Assembly: GCF_030272615.1 (NCBI RefSeq)
Contig: NC_081405.1
Location: forward strand, 27,112,272 to 27,176,271
Direction: 5' to 3'
From: Cryptomeria japonica
Lineage: Eukaryota; Streptophyta; Pinopsida; Cupressales; Cupressaceae
DNA: 64,000 nt
Part shown: piece by piece, positions 47,071 through 57,859 of the stretch
How positions within the stretch are numbered: the stretch's first letter is position 1
How the letters are laid out: every line of letters begins with the position of its first letter
Notes under the pieces: generated by a model
Databases searched by the model: none
What the model saw: only the letters and a program-made list of their open reading frames with translations
What the model was told of the DNA's origin: nothing
Program-made: the position numbers and the translations under genes

Positions 47071-48990
47071 ATGAACTCCCTCCCTCGGAGTTGCCTAGCC
47101 TCGACGGATTCTGAGCCCTAGAAGGACTTGCCCCAGGATCATCTCTCCTGCCCCCTCTATCTAGTGGTGGTGGAGGACCCATAACCCCACCACTAGACGC
47201 CTATCTCATATGACTCCCTCCTGTGGTAGTCATTGTCTGTGATGGTCTACGAAAGCTCCTCGCCCGGTGCTTTGGTGGCACTGCCCCGTAGTATAGGTCT
47301 CACCAATAACCTATCTCCTCCCTTGCTTGCAAAACATAGGCATATCCAACCCCTATGTCCTTTGCTGCCTATCTCCCAGCCCTCAGCGCTGTCTCAGCCT
47401 TAGTATAACGCTGGATGGCCTAATCCTTCTCTCGCTCTGTATCCCTTAGCTATCTTCTGAGTCTAGTTGTCTCCCTCTCCAGGTCCTGGATCTCATCTCC
47501 CTGTCCCTAGTAGATCTCCCTCAGCTCAAACAACTCATCCTCCTCCTCCTTGGCCCCATGTGCCTCTCCCTGTGGCTCCCCCTATACTGGTGGTTGTACC
47601 TATACCTGTACCTACCTCTGTCCCTGTCCCTACACCTGACTAGGACCTTGTGTTGCTGGCACCTGTAGTGGCAATCCACCGCGACCCCTCACCACCCAAG
47701 CCTGTCTCTCCTCTCCACCCTCTCTCCGCGGATCCACTCTCCTCTCTCCAAGAGCACCCCATCTCCTCCGTCGGCCTCTCCCCCCACTATCTCCATCATC
47801 ATCCCCATCCCCCCCACCATCTCCATCTATCGGCTCCCCTGGGTCTATTAGTTGTGGAAAGGGATGCTCATCCCAATATGCAGTGTACTCTACATCCATA
47901 CCCGCATCCTCAATCTCTGGCCATATATCCCATGGTATAGGCACCATCTCTACCAGCTGCATCACGGCCTGATCATACGACAACATCGGCCCAAAGTGTG
48001 CCTGATCCCTGACTGTCCGAGCATACATACTAGAACCCTGTGGCATCCGCTGGATCCTGCCAAACTGCCTGCATACCCTGTCAACCAACTGTCTCTCCAA
48101 TACATAGGGCATCCACCAAATCAGATATATACTCCAGAAGGTATAGGGTAGATCCACTACATCATCCTCCCACTACTTGCACTCACGGTACGACCTCCAT
48201 ATCACAGTGTCGATCTCATCCAAGACTCGACGCTAATGCTCCAACTTGCCAATCTGTGGCTGTGATGTAATCATATCGTACAAATGAACAAAGTTGCATC
48301 CATGACCCCTGCCCCTAAAATGTATCGATTGGGTAACCGACAGATGCTCATATGCCCAAACCTGTAACAATGTAACTCCGCAGCCCAATCCTACGGATCC
48401 ATGATAAACAAACTGATGCAGCTCATAGTATAAGTGTGCTAGTATGCACGGTCCCCAGGCATATCTGGTATGTTGTGTAACCAATGTCTCCAAGGTGCTC
48501 CCCCAGCCCATAGCCAACCCTCGTGTCACCTCGTCTAGACACAAGAACCCACTGATCACTCCTCCTAACACTGCTGGTAGTGCCAGTCCTGTCGCGGTCA
48601 TCGTGTCCCATGCCACGTGTCCAGCCCTCATCTCCAGTCTCAGATCCTGGAACACTCGCCTCAGGGCCTCCCTATCTCCATCTCGATCATAGGGTATCAG
48701 CTCCCCATCAATCGGTATCCTCAGTATCCTATAAACATCCTCCAAGGTGACTGTCATCTCACCGATCGGCAAATGAAAAGTGCATGTCTCAGAATGCCAC
48801 CTCTCAGCAAGTGTAGGCAGCAAACCCATGTTCGCTCGAAACTCAGGCACATATAGAATATATCTTAGACCCATAACCTCAATGGCAGCCCTGTCCTCGA
48901 ATGTCAGCTCTGGTCATAACCTCTGAGTCGATGGGAATCTTTCCCATGACTCCAGCATAGGCAGGTACTCTTGCAGTCAAGCATATCAAT
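47070..48990 (-). pseudogene. Antisense PMD gene of B, best preserved
   Basis: About 640 codons in a single minus-strand frame. Start region near 48990: QEYLPMLESWERFPSTQRL, one stop, PELTFEDRAAIEVMGLRYIL. The PMD core follows, with LAERWHSETCTFHLPIGEMT, VTLEDVYRILRIPIDGELIP, GCGVTLLQVWAYEHLSV and, after two stops, YLIWWMPYVLERQLVDRVCR and QFGRIQRMP (about 48080-48030). The C-terminal tail (47900-47070) has Asp/Gly-rich DGDGGGDGDDDGDSGGRGRR, then a coiled coil (LFELREIY, DEIQDLERETTRLRR) and an Arg/Ser/Pro end. Most breaks are TAG codons one step from CAG or TGG. The tail architecture (acidic run, coiled coil, basic end) is the same in A. It sits between integrase and the 3' LTR, opposite to gag-pol. 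Confidence 0.85.
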
Positions 48991-49003
48991 CATGTCAGTC
49001 AAA

Positions 49004-49345
49004 GTGACACTCACTGTTCATCACAAAGTGTTGCTATCTATCCTAGTGACACTCACTGTTCATCACAAAGTGTTGCTATCTATCCTAGTGACACTCACTG
49101 TTCATCACAAAGTGTTGCTATTTATCCTAGTGACACTCACTGTTCATCACAAAGTGTTGCTATTTATCCTAGTGGTACTCCTTGTTCATCACAAAGTACT
49201 ACGTGTTTGGCACTCCCTGTTCATCACAAAGTGCTGCTCACATTTGCACTCCCTGTTCATCACAAAGTGTTGCTCTTATTGGTACTCCCTGTTCATCAAA
49301 AAGTAATATGTCTTAGTACTCCCTATTCATCACAAAGTGCCTCGA
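49004..49345. repeat. 42-bp tandem repeat in B
   Basis: Unit GTGACACTCACTGTTCATCA + CAAAGTGTTGCTATCTATCC + TA, four near-identical copies (period exactly 42 from 49004), then about five more diverged copies sharing CTCCCTGTTCATCACAAAGT. It lies between the PMD start and the inverted minisatellite. Forty-two is a multiple of three, so spurious ORFs run through it on the plus strand. Confidence 0.92.
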
Positions 49346-49589
49346 TCTATCCTATTCTAGGGCCTCTTCTTGAGTGTATCCTCTTGAGTAGTTTCATAAT
49401 TGGCAATGTATGTTCTATCACAGAATTGTCAATCCTAGCCCTATTTGCTATCCTAGTCTTCCCTAGAGGACCTGCTTGAGTGTATCCTCTCAGTAGCTTA
49501 TCCAATTGACAACGTATGTTTATCATAGAACTGTTGATTTGACCTTGAAGAAATAAATGCGCCTTCATGACATAAACATGCTTATAGAC

Positions 49590-49815
49590 TGCACAAACGC
49601 GTCTGCTCTATACAGACGTGCCTGAAATACATAGACGTGCCTCTGCTCTGCACAGACGTGCCTGTCCTGCACAGATGTGCCCACATTTCACAAATGCGCC
49701 TACACAACATAAACGCACTCGCATTTGGCACAAACGCTTTTCCCAGCATAGACCTGCCTGGCACAAACACAGACGCACCTAGCCAACCTAGACGCCCCTG
49801 GCACCATCGCAGATG
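49590..49815 (-). repeat. Inverted leader minisatellite of B
   Basis: CACAGACGTGCC, TACAGACGTGCC, CACAAACGCG, CACAGACGCACC and relatives, about twelve units. These are reverse complements of the GGCACGTCTGTG cores in the leader (35770-36035 and 37240-37460). Confidence 0.8.
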
Positions 49816-49819
49816 CACC

Positions 49820-50329
49820 TACATGTTTTTGACATTTTTGACATTATCCAAAAGCTCATTTATTGCACTACCTAGCATGCATTTATGACAACAATTAATG
49901 TGACAAAGTACAAGGAGGTTTTTGAGGTACTTACCAGCTCTCCTGCATCTGCTGGCCTCTGAAATCAGCGAACATGATCGAATCTATGCACCAATGCCAT
50001 TGCTGCTGACTGCTGCTGCTCTATTCTCTCTTTGCACTCTAATCTCTTAGATGTGTGGATGACAATGAGGATGTATTCCCCTCGTGGTTTATTTTATAGA
50101 CTACCCTAGCCCTCGTTTCCCGAGTCAGTCTTCATTATCCCACGACTCTATCACTCTATCCTATCCGGTCAATCCATTCTAGCCTTTCTTTCTTATCGAG
50201 AGATTGTCTGAGATCTTTTCAGACATTTTCATCCAATCTCTCAAGGGGGCATATCATTCCCATCTTGGGGCAACTTTGTATCAGTTCATCTCATCTTCTT
50301 TGAAACAACATGACAAGCTGCATTGTCTC
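49820..50329. other. Upstream region of antisense PMD unit of B
   Basis: No gene. It contains a candidate minus-strand TATA box and the conserved phrase CTCAAGGGGGCAT (50237-50249) followed by TTGGGGCA. This phrase also occurs in A (12960-12971, then GGGGCATTTTC) and E0 (20890-20900, then TTGGGGCATC), about 90-110 bp before each polypurine tract. Confidence 0.55.
50091..50099 (-). promoter_or_regulatory. Possible TATA box for antisense PMD transcript of B
   Basis: CTATAAAAT on the minus strand, about 275 bp upstream of the minisatellite, the best TATA consensus of the three elements. Confidence 0.5.
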
Positions 50330-50343
50330 AAAGAGGGGCAAAA
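50330..50343 (+). promoter_or_regulatory. Polypurine tract of B
   Basis: AAAGAGGGGCAAAA directly before TGTAGACACC. Confidence 0.93.
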
Positions 50344-51125
50344 TGTAGACACCTAAAATTGACATTCTAATTAAATAAATATTTTTATTTATTTAATTAT
50401 CTTGAGCCTAATTCTTATATTAATTAAATAAATTTTTATTTATTTAATTAACTCATTTATCCTCTTCTAGCCTTATTTCTCATTTAAATAAATACATTTA
50501 TTTATTTAAATTATCCTTTTCCTAAATTAAATAAATATCTTATTTATTTAATTGATCCCACTTCTTCTTTTAATTAAATGAATCTTTATTTATTTAATTA
50601 ATTCATTAACCTTTTCTACCCATGACACATGTCATTCATCTCTTAATTCATACACTACCTACCCTCTCATTATATTATTGTTTCTTTTACCTACCCTCTA
50701 ATCATAGCCGACCATTTATCTTTTACACCTCTCAATCTTATCCCTCCATTTCATATAGTGTCTTCTATATAAGAGGATACTTCCTTCATTATCAACCCTA
50801 ACTGACTAACTCAATTGCGCACTTGACTACATTACGCCTTTTACATGCGATCCTACTTACAACCACATTTCCGTTCTTTGTTGAGCTCTTGTGCACATAA
50901 AATCTGAGAGCAAATATATCAAGCAAGATCAATGGAGATAGGAAGAATGGAGATCCAAACCCTATTGGACATGTGATGGTATAATCTTTGTGATTTCATT
51001 TGATTTGCATTGTCTTAGGTAATCTTCATATGTTATGGTGGATCTTTGTTGTTGTTAGGCTAGGGTTTTGTGGTTGAATTCATTTAGTCTTTCAATATTA
51101 TTGTTATCCATTTTCACCATATACA
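50344..51125 (+). repeat. 3' LTR of B
   Basis: 782 bp; 50 bp longer than the 5' LTR because of an extra CTTGAGCCTAATTCTTATAT + AT-palindrome unit. Otherwise about 19 substitutions. Confidence 0.94.
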
Positions 51126-52480
51126 AAAACTATAGCCTAAATAATGTATCCAAATCCATACACAAATTTTAATGCCCAAATCGCGTGAGTTACCTTATGG
51201 TCCAATAAAATGACCTTTGCAACTTGGGTTCTCTATTTGGTCTTATCCTCCTTTTTCAAAAGGCATTGCTTGACTTTCTCCTAGTTCACATTTAAATCCT
51301 TCTCATCATGACATTTGTATAATGGCAACTCTTACATGTCTTACAATTTCAATACTTGCATTTAACAACTTCTATCACACTAAGAGAGACATACAAATTA
51401 CCAAATTCAAACCACATGTGGTAGATAGTGCACTGTAAGTGTGATACCTCAAATATATGGTTATAATAAATAAATATAAAATAATCAATAATTAAACATT
51501 AAGATTTCAAAATGTATGATATTTATCCCAAAAATCTCCCACTTGTCATAGACCTTGCAAGAGAAAAGGGGAAACTACATCAAATTGTTAATTATTAGTT
51601 AGGGGCTATAAGGATTATAGGCTCTTTACACCATATGAAATTATTTATGCTCACTAGATTTATGAATACATGTAAAATATTATATAAAGTATTAACTTTG
51701 TCCAACAAACCCTCTCATCCTCCACATTGTCATGAAAAGAATAGTATAGAACATTAATGTGCTCCATCCATGCATGAAAAGTTGGGTTGTTTCCCAAGCT
51801 ATTGACATTTTGACTATCACGATGGATGTTATTTGCTTTATTTCTTAGTGCAACATTTAAACCCATTCTCTAAAGCCAAATAGCCTCCTTACAAGAATGA
51901 GTATCAATCATGTACCTTACCTCTATAGTGGATAGAATAAGTATGGCCTATCACTTACTCATCCAACTTACCAAACCACTAAATAGGCTAAACATATGTA
52001 ACCATTGGTAGATATTTTGTTGTTGGCAAACTCTACATACTTTGAGCCCAAATCTCTATCTAGTAGGTGTTGTGAGTCTCTTGAGACATTTCCTCTTGAT
52101 AACATATAGAATACTTGGAAGTACCCAACAAAGATATGTAAGTACTCTTCACTACTACACATTGATCCTATCTAGAATTAGCCATAAAATGGCTCAAGAC
52201 CCCTTCTTCTCTAGCAATATTTTATTTAGTGCATAACAACATCATAAGGCTTCCAAATGCACTAGTATAAGTTGTATAATTCATGTCTTACATATCTATA
52301 AAACTAAAAGTATTCTAGTCACATAAAAACTATATTCCCCATAGAAATAGGAGCACTCACTACTTTGTCATACAAAAACACTACAAAATAAACTCAATAA
52401 AATTACTAAAACACTATAAAATGAACTTAACATACTTACTTTGACCCAACCAAATTTTATTGTTATCTCTTTCACACATA
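51126..52480. other. Anonymous DNA right of B
   Basis: No gene recognised; AT-rich. It should be contiguous with 34919 before B inserted. Confidence 0.45.
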
Positions 52481-52700
52481 ATTTATATCCCTAAAATAAA
52501 CATACTAGCTCCTAAGTATTTCATTTTGAAAGGAAATACAAGAGAAAGAAAATGAAAAATAAATCCAAGTAAGTATATTGATTGAAGTAATATTACCAAA
52601 GTAGAGAGCAACTTGAGAGAAATCACCCAAAACTTGAAGAAGAGACACAAGAGCTTTTGAAAGGGGAAAAGCAAAGAAAAACCCCTTATTTATTATGAAT

Positions 52701-52773
<73 letters not shown>

Positions 52774-53075
52774 CTCATTACAATGATATCAAAAAAGTGA
52801 AGAATGAAAAGAGAAGCATCTCTTAAATAGAGATTAGGAAAGGAGATACAAAGTAACTCCCAAATCTATGAATGCCACCATTCATAATATGTGTGTGCAA
52901 TGTGTCAACATCCACTTAAGGAGGATAAACTAATATTCCTTAATAAAGGAAAATAAAAGAAATGACTTGTCCTCGCACATGTACAAGAGGACAAATTACA
53001 TGTAGGGATTCCAAAGGAATATTCTAAACTAAATACAAATAAACCTAAGCCAAGTAAAGAATAAATATTCTAACA
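52480..53075 (-). repeat. 3' LTR of copia element C (end approximate)
   Basis: On the minus strand it starts TGTTAGAATATTTATTC at 53075, directly after a polypurine tract. A TATA-like CTATTTAAGAGATGC lies at about 52815-52830. The low-coordinate end is a guess; no second LTR is in view. A (AG)32 microsatellite (52709-52772) lies inside. Confidence 0.65.
52709..52772. repeat. (AG)32 microsatellite
   Basis: Sixty-four bases of uninterrupted AG; reads CT on the coding strand of element C, within its LTR. Confidence 0.95.
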
Positions 53076-53090
53076 CCCCCCCTTAAGCTT
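53076..53090 (-). promoter_or_regulatory. Polypurine tract of copia C
   Basis: Minus strand AAGCTTAAGGGGGGG immediately before TGTTAGAAT. Confidence 0.8.
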
Positions 53091-55020
53091 TACTTGGGGA
53101 GTTTACATCAAACCCTTCAATGGGGATCAAACCAAGATTTTTACAATGAATTTGGAACTTCTCTTTACAAAGTGGCTTTGTTAGAATATCTGCAACTTAA
53201 TCTTCACCCTCACAATATAGAAGTGAAACTTCCTTGTCTTCAATTTGTTCTCTAATAAAGTGGTGTTGGAGAGCAATATGTTTGGTCCTTGCATGGAAGA
53301 TAGGATTCTTAGCCAAGGCAATGGCACTTTGATTGCCACAATACAAAGGTGTTGGATCTTGTTGAGGTAGCCTCAAATATTCAAGAAATCTTCTAAGTCA
53401 TAAGGCTTATTTAATGATATTAGTGCATCCTTTATATTTAGCTTCGGTGGAACCAAGTGAAGTAGACCGTTGTTTCATACTATTCCAAGAAATAGCATCT
53501 GAAGCAACAAAGAAACAATATCCACAAGTAGATTTCCCATCATTAGGATCCCCCCTACATCTGAATCAGTAAATCCTTTTAAAGTAAAATCACAATTTGC
53601 ATCATAAAATAAAAAAACATTAAGAGGTCCTTTAATATATCTTAAAATTATTTTTGCAACTTTAAAGTGAGTTTGTTGAGGTTTAGACATAAATCTAGAA
53701 ACTAAACCCACACTATAAGCAATATCTGGTCTAGTAAGAGTGAAATAATTTAAACTTCCAACTAATTGTCTATATAAAGTAGCATCAACTAAAGGATTAT
53801 TCATATCAAGCATTAAATTTGTTCCTAATTGACAAGGATTAGAAACATGATTAACATCATTCATTTTAAACTTGTCTAAAAGATCTTGAGCATATTTACT
53901 CTGAGATAGAAAAATACCATTACTAGTTTGCCAAATTTGTACTCCTAAAAAGTAATGTAAAAGTCCTAAATCAGTCATTTCAAACTTTGGATTGAGTTGA
54001 AACTTAATTTTAGAAATCAAATTATTGGAACTTGAAGTTAGAATTAAATCATCTACATATAAAATAATAATCACAATGTCATCTTCACTATGTTTAATAT
54101 ATAAATTTGGATCATTTTACTTCTAATGAAACCTTGAGAAATAAAGAATGCATTAATCTTATAATACCATTCTCTAGTAGATTGTTTCAAACCATAAATT
54201 GATTTCTTTAGCCTGTAAAATAAATGTTCATTACCTTCCTTAACAAAACCTGGAGGTTGAGATATATAAATTTCCTCATGTAAATCACCATTTAGAAAAG
54301 CACTTTTAACGTCCATTTGATGAATAGGTCAATTCATATTAGAAGCTAAAGCAATAACAAGTTTAATAATAGGCATTTTAGCAATGGGAGAAAAAATTTC
54401 ATTATAATCTAAGTCTCCAATTTGAGAAAAACCTCTAGCAACTAATCTAGCTTTAAATTTAGTAACTTCATTATTTGCATTCAATTTAGTTTTATATAAC
54501 CACTTACAAGAAACAAGATTTTTACCTTAGGTAAAGGAACTAAATCCCAAGTTTGATTAGCAAGCAAAGTATCATACTCTTCTTTCATAGCTTTTTGCCA
54601 ATGAGGTTGGGTTTTAGCTTTCTCAAAAGAATTAGGATCATTTAAATTCATAATAGTAGGCATCAAAGCATAATTGCAATAATTTATTCTTCTAGCCTTA
54701 AGTTTATCCATTCTAGCTAAATAATCATCACTTTTGTGAATCAAAGTCTTAAACCATTTTGGCTTCCTTTTAGAAGTAAAAGAATCATCACTAGAAGAAG
54801 AATCATTAGGATTATAATTATCATGATCATCATCACTATCACTTTTAGAAATAGATACATTAGCAGTAGGGTTGAGAGAAGGAGTAGGGTTAAGAGAAGG
54901 AGGTGTGTCCTCTACAACCACAACCTTACTTTCAACAAATTCACTATCCTGCACATCAAAACAATCATGAATACCATTTTCAGCAATACAAACATATCTA
55001 GCAACTTTGAAGCAGTCACC
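53091..55020 (-). pseudogene. Copia (Ty1-like) pol of element C: RT and RNase H
   Basis: Minus strand, upstream to downstream: a Ser/Asp-rich linker (NYNPNDSSSSDDSFTSKRKP), HWQKAMKEEYDTLLANQTWD (start of RT, about 54600-54550), [20 protein letters not shown] (54316 on), YVDDLILTSSS (about 54060), FEMTDLGLLHYFLGVQIWQT, LVGSLNYFTLTRPDIAYSVG, then RNase H with TSDSDVGG-type sequence and KNPIFHARTKHIALQHHFIR and VADILTKPLC (about 53250-53150). Stops and frameshifts at about 54074-54110, 54320-54480 and 53475 break it. Integrase and gag would lie upstream but the chromovirus G interrupts at about 55020. Confidence 0.88.
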
Positions 55021-56617
55021 GGCTAGGAGGGACCTTAAAGAGATTAGTTCAGACCGGTCAGCAAGAGTAAACACAATGAAAACACATGGATATGATGGAG
55101 GCAATGCAGAACATATTGAATTATATCATGAAAATTGATTACAACCAACCAATAACAACTGGGTAATAGAAACTGGCTCACAGGTATGCTAAAACATGCT
55201 CAAAATACAGAATAGATCACAACCGGGACCTGAAATCTTAAGATCTATCTTCTATGCTCAGTCTAACTTCTTCATTACACTCTAATTCTCTATTAGAATT
55301 ATTTATACGATCCAAGGGGTTCCAGTCGACCCAAAAAGGGATCAAAACCTGAAGAACAAGACCTAACATGAAAAACCAACAAGGTCGACCTTCGCCAAAG
55401 AAATTCCTCCAAAAAATCCAAAGGATGAAGTGTATATTACGAGAAAAGGTCGGCCACATGCTAAGGAACATTGAAATCAATGCTCAGGGCTCTGCAAGCT
55501 ATGGAAGGTATCAGGTAGATCACCAATGCAAATAGGTCCAGGAAACTGGTAACAGAAAAATTGTCTCGAAAACTAGTAGCAATAACTTGCCTGAAAATGA
55601 TCCAAATTCTCCACGTTTTGGGAATAAAGAAGATGATCAGGTCTTCAAGAAAAATCTAACTCCATAGGTTCTAGTGAGCCAAATCCAGGACACATAGAAA
55701 GAAATGCTGAAACTGCAAACAAAAAGCAAAACAAAAAGGAAGTATTTTTTGTTGCTGCAAGACTGCTATGAACCGAGGATGCTCCTGCATCAGACATTCG
55801 GGGTTGTTGAAAAAGTGAGTCTCTCACTTTGCTGGGGTCAGAAGAAAACCAAGGTGGTCTACCTCTTCTTGAGAAATACAAGATGAATCTTCAACTGGTC
55901 TATCCTTCCACTTCACAAGATACTCCTTATACTAACTACTTCGAGTACTACGCCTAATCCTACTATCCAAAATGTCTTCAATCCAATTTGGTTCTTCCAG
56001 GACAACTGCTTCTCCAATTCTGCAATACTATCCTCATTCAATTTTGGTTCATGATACTGATAAAGATCCATTATGTTAAACACAAGTGAAATACTCAGAC
56101 TAGCTGATAAATCCACTTCATATGCGTTCCCAAAACTGAACTTTCTCAAAATCCTGCAAGGTCCAAACTTTCTCATTTGCAACTTGTTATAAGTTCCAAC
56201 CGAGAATCTTTCATTTCTCAGTTACACCATCACTTCATTGCCAACTTCAAATTCCTTATTTCTCCTCTTCTCATCTGCGTTCTCCTTGTACTTGTTGTTC
56301 ATGTCCTCCAGATGTTTCTTAACTTGAATATGTAAGTCCTTCACGTGATCTACAAATTCTCCTTCTTCTGAACTTCTCCAGTCTTCACTGCTAATATCTC
56401 TTAATTATGATATACCTCTAGGATGTACTCTGGTAACAATCTCAAAAGATGTTCTTTTGGTACTCCTGTTTACTAAATTATTTTAGGCAAAGTTTGCTTG
56501 TGCAAGAATCAAATCCCAACTTCCGGTTTTATCTCCAAATAAACATCTCAACAAATTTCCCAAGCTTCGGTTAACTACTTTTGTTTGTTCATCAGTTTGT
56601 GGATGAAAATTAGAACT
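55021..56617 (-). mobile_element. G: chromovirus (Ty3/gypsy with chromodomain) 3' part, inserted in copia C
   Basis: On the minus strand from 56617: integrase C-terminal region, chromodomain, then non-coding LTR-like sequence with a TATA box (TATAAATAATTC near 55305-55295) ending about 55021, where the copia frame resumes with FKVARYVCIAENG. Thus G lies inside C. Its upstream part was cut by insertion of D at 56618. The LTR start is not fixed; no clear polypurine tract was found. Confidence 0.65.
55824..56617 (-). pseudogene. Chromovirus integrase end and chromodomain
   Basis: Minus strand: SNFHPQTDEQTKVVNRSLGN (about 56610-56551), where the family normally has Glu in QTE (third catalytic residue) and this copy has Lys. 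Then RRNKEFEVGNEVMV, MRKFGPCRILRKFSFGNAYE, VDL, NIMDLYQYHE, a frameshift near 56000, and the chromodomain tail YKEYLVKWKDRPVEDSSCIS with EEVDHLGFLLTPAK ending at stop 55824-55826. Chromodomains direct such elements to modified histones; the W-x-D and aromatic pattern is visible here. Confidence 0.85.
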
Positions 56618-57797
56618 TGTTACTACTTAATAAGTTGCCATTAATTTTATATCCAAAGTCATTCTATATACTCTAGTCGGTTACCTCTACCAAAACATTT
56701 AGTCGGTATGCACAGAATAGTCGGTTAAAGAAGAAAGTATTCATAGAGCCCAGTATACACCGAGCTATCTACCGAGCAGCAATAATGATACACCAAGTTG
56801 ATATACACCAAGTGAAACATTTTACCAGATTCATTGAACCTAGACACACATGTGGAAACGTGTTACAAGATCGAGGAACATAGAACCGTTATCACATTGG
56901 AAATTGCACTTAAGGATTGTGTATGATTTTGAGGTCATCTAACCAATGAAATATTTTGTATGGTTATTCATTCGATAAATCATGTTTGTAAGATCGAAGC
57001 AATGAATCAGATCACAGACGTAAGAGATCTATTTATATAGCATGGATTGAGATTAGATAGAAGAATATAGTGATAGAGAGAGAGATATATAGAGGTGTAT
57101 GAAGCAAGACATGTGTGATACATAAGAAAGCACTGGGTGTTATGACTGTTACAGAGACACAAAGGTCACCGAGAAGGATTTCAGAGAACAGTCAAAGAAC
57201 AGAGTAAACAGAAGGGTTTACCGAGTTACTTTATGGGTTACCGAGGTATGCTATAAGCAAGGTAATCTCACTTTGAGCACATAGAATCTGCTATAAGATT
57301 TCAGATGTAAAGTTGCAGATATTTGTAATGATTTATTGTAATATTTTGAAGTTGTAAGAGAAACCTTTAACAGGGTAAAAGACTCTAACAAAGTCTATAA
57401 ATTGTAAAGCCTTTAACCAGGTGCAACATTTAGAATAAGTGTTGTAAAATCCTTTAGCAAGGTGGATCTAAAGATCTTAATACTCCTAACAGGGTAAGCT
57501 ATCATAAATAGTTGAACATGTAGCTCTAACCAAGCACTCTTTATTATTGCAGTAGTGAAGTTGTGGGTGCCATTCCCACTGCAATTTTTCTCTCTAACCA
57601 AGAGTTTCTGCGTAACCAAAATATATGTGTTATGGAGTGAATCATGTATGATTGTTATCTATTTGTTTTAACTTTATATTATGTTGCAACAGTTTTTGGT
57701 TTATGCATAACAGTGAAGTTATTATTAATAAAATATTTTGAAGTACTGATTCACCCCTCCCCTCTCAGTACATTAGCTTTCCATATTGGGCCTAACA
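56618..57797 (+). repeat. 5' LTR of D
   Basis: TGTTACTACTT ... CCTAACA. TATA box TTTATATAG at 57032-57040, followed by a GA-rich stretch. Near the end CACCCCTCCCCTCTCAGTAC precedes the terminus. ACCGAG occurs repeatedly. Confidence 0.9.
57032..57040 (+). promoter_or_regulatory. TATA box of D 5' LTR
   Basis: TTTATATAG; the 3' LTR has TTCATACAA at the same place, so only the 5' copy keeps a TATA box. Confidence 0.6.
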
Positions 57798-57799
57798 AT

Positions 57800-57812
57800 T
57801 GGTATCCGACCT
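57800..57812 (+). promoter_or_regulatory. Primer binding site of D, iMet-like
   Basis: TGGTATCCGACCT, two bases after the LTR; eight of the first eight bases of the iMet site TGGTATCAGAGC-type match, with changes after that. Confidence 0.6.
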
Positions 57813-57859
57813 TTAGTCTTGGAAAAGGGTTTAACAGCCTAAAGAGAAAGATCTTATCA

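Larger units (their letters stand above)
34920..51125 (+). mobile_element. B: full-length Ty3/gypsy Tat-like retrotransposon with antisense PMD gene
   Basis: 16,206 bp between LTRs 34920-35651 and 50344-51125. Flanks are GAAAC (34915-34919) and AAAAC (51126-51130), a 5-bp target duplication with one change. Order: LTR, leader with minisatellites and conserved hairpin, gag, zinc finger, protease, G-patch, RT, RNase H, archaic RNase H, integrase, GTGAAAACC module, antisense PMD gene, inverted minisatellite, polypurine tract, LTR. Dual RNase H places it in the Tat lineage. More than ten stops and at least two lost catalytic residues show it is dead, but its age looks moderate (LTRs near 2.6% apart by eye, plus a 50-bp length difference). 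Confidence 0.93.

Noticed and set aside
48971-49306. Open frame with 14-residue repeats on the plus strand
   Set aside because: Product of the 42-bp tandem repeat, whose period is a multiple of three.
49004-49345. Regular repeats resembling a CRISPR array
   Set aside because: Units are contiguous with no unique spacers and lie in a plant retrotransposon; it is a 42-bp minisatellite.
57644-57859. Upstream start for the gag of D
   Set aside because: This start lies within the LTR, before the primer site; the first ATG after it (57860) is preferred.
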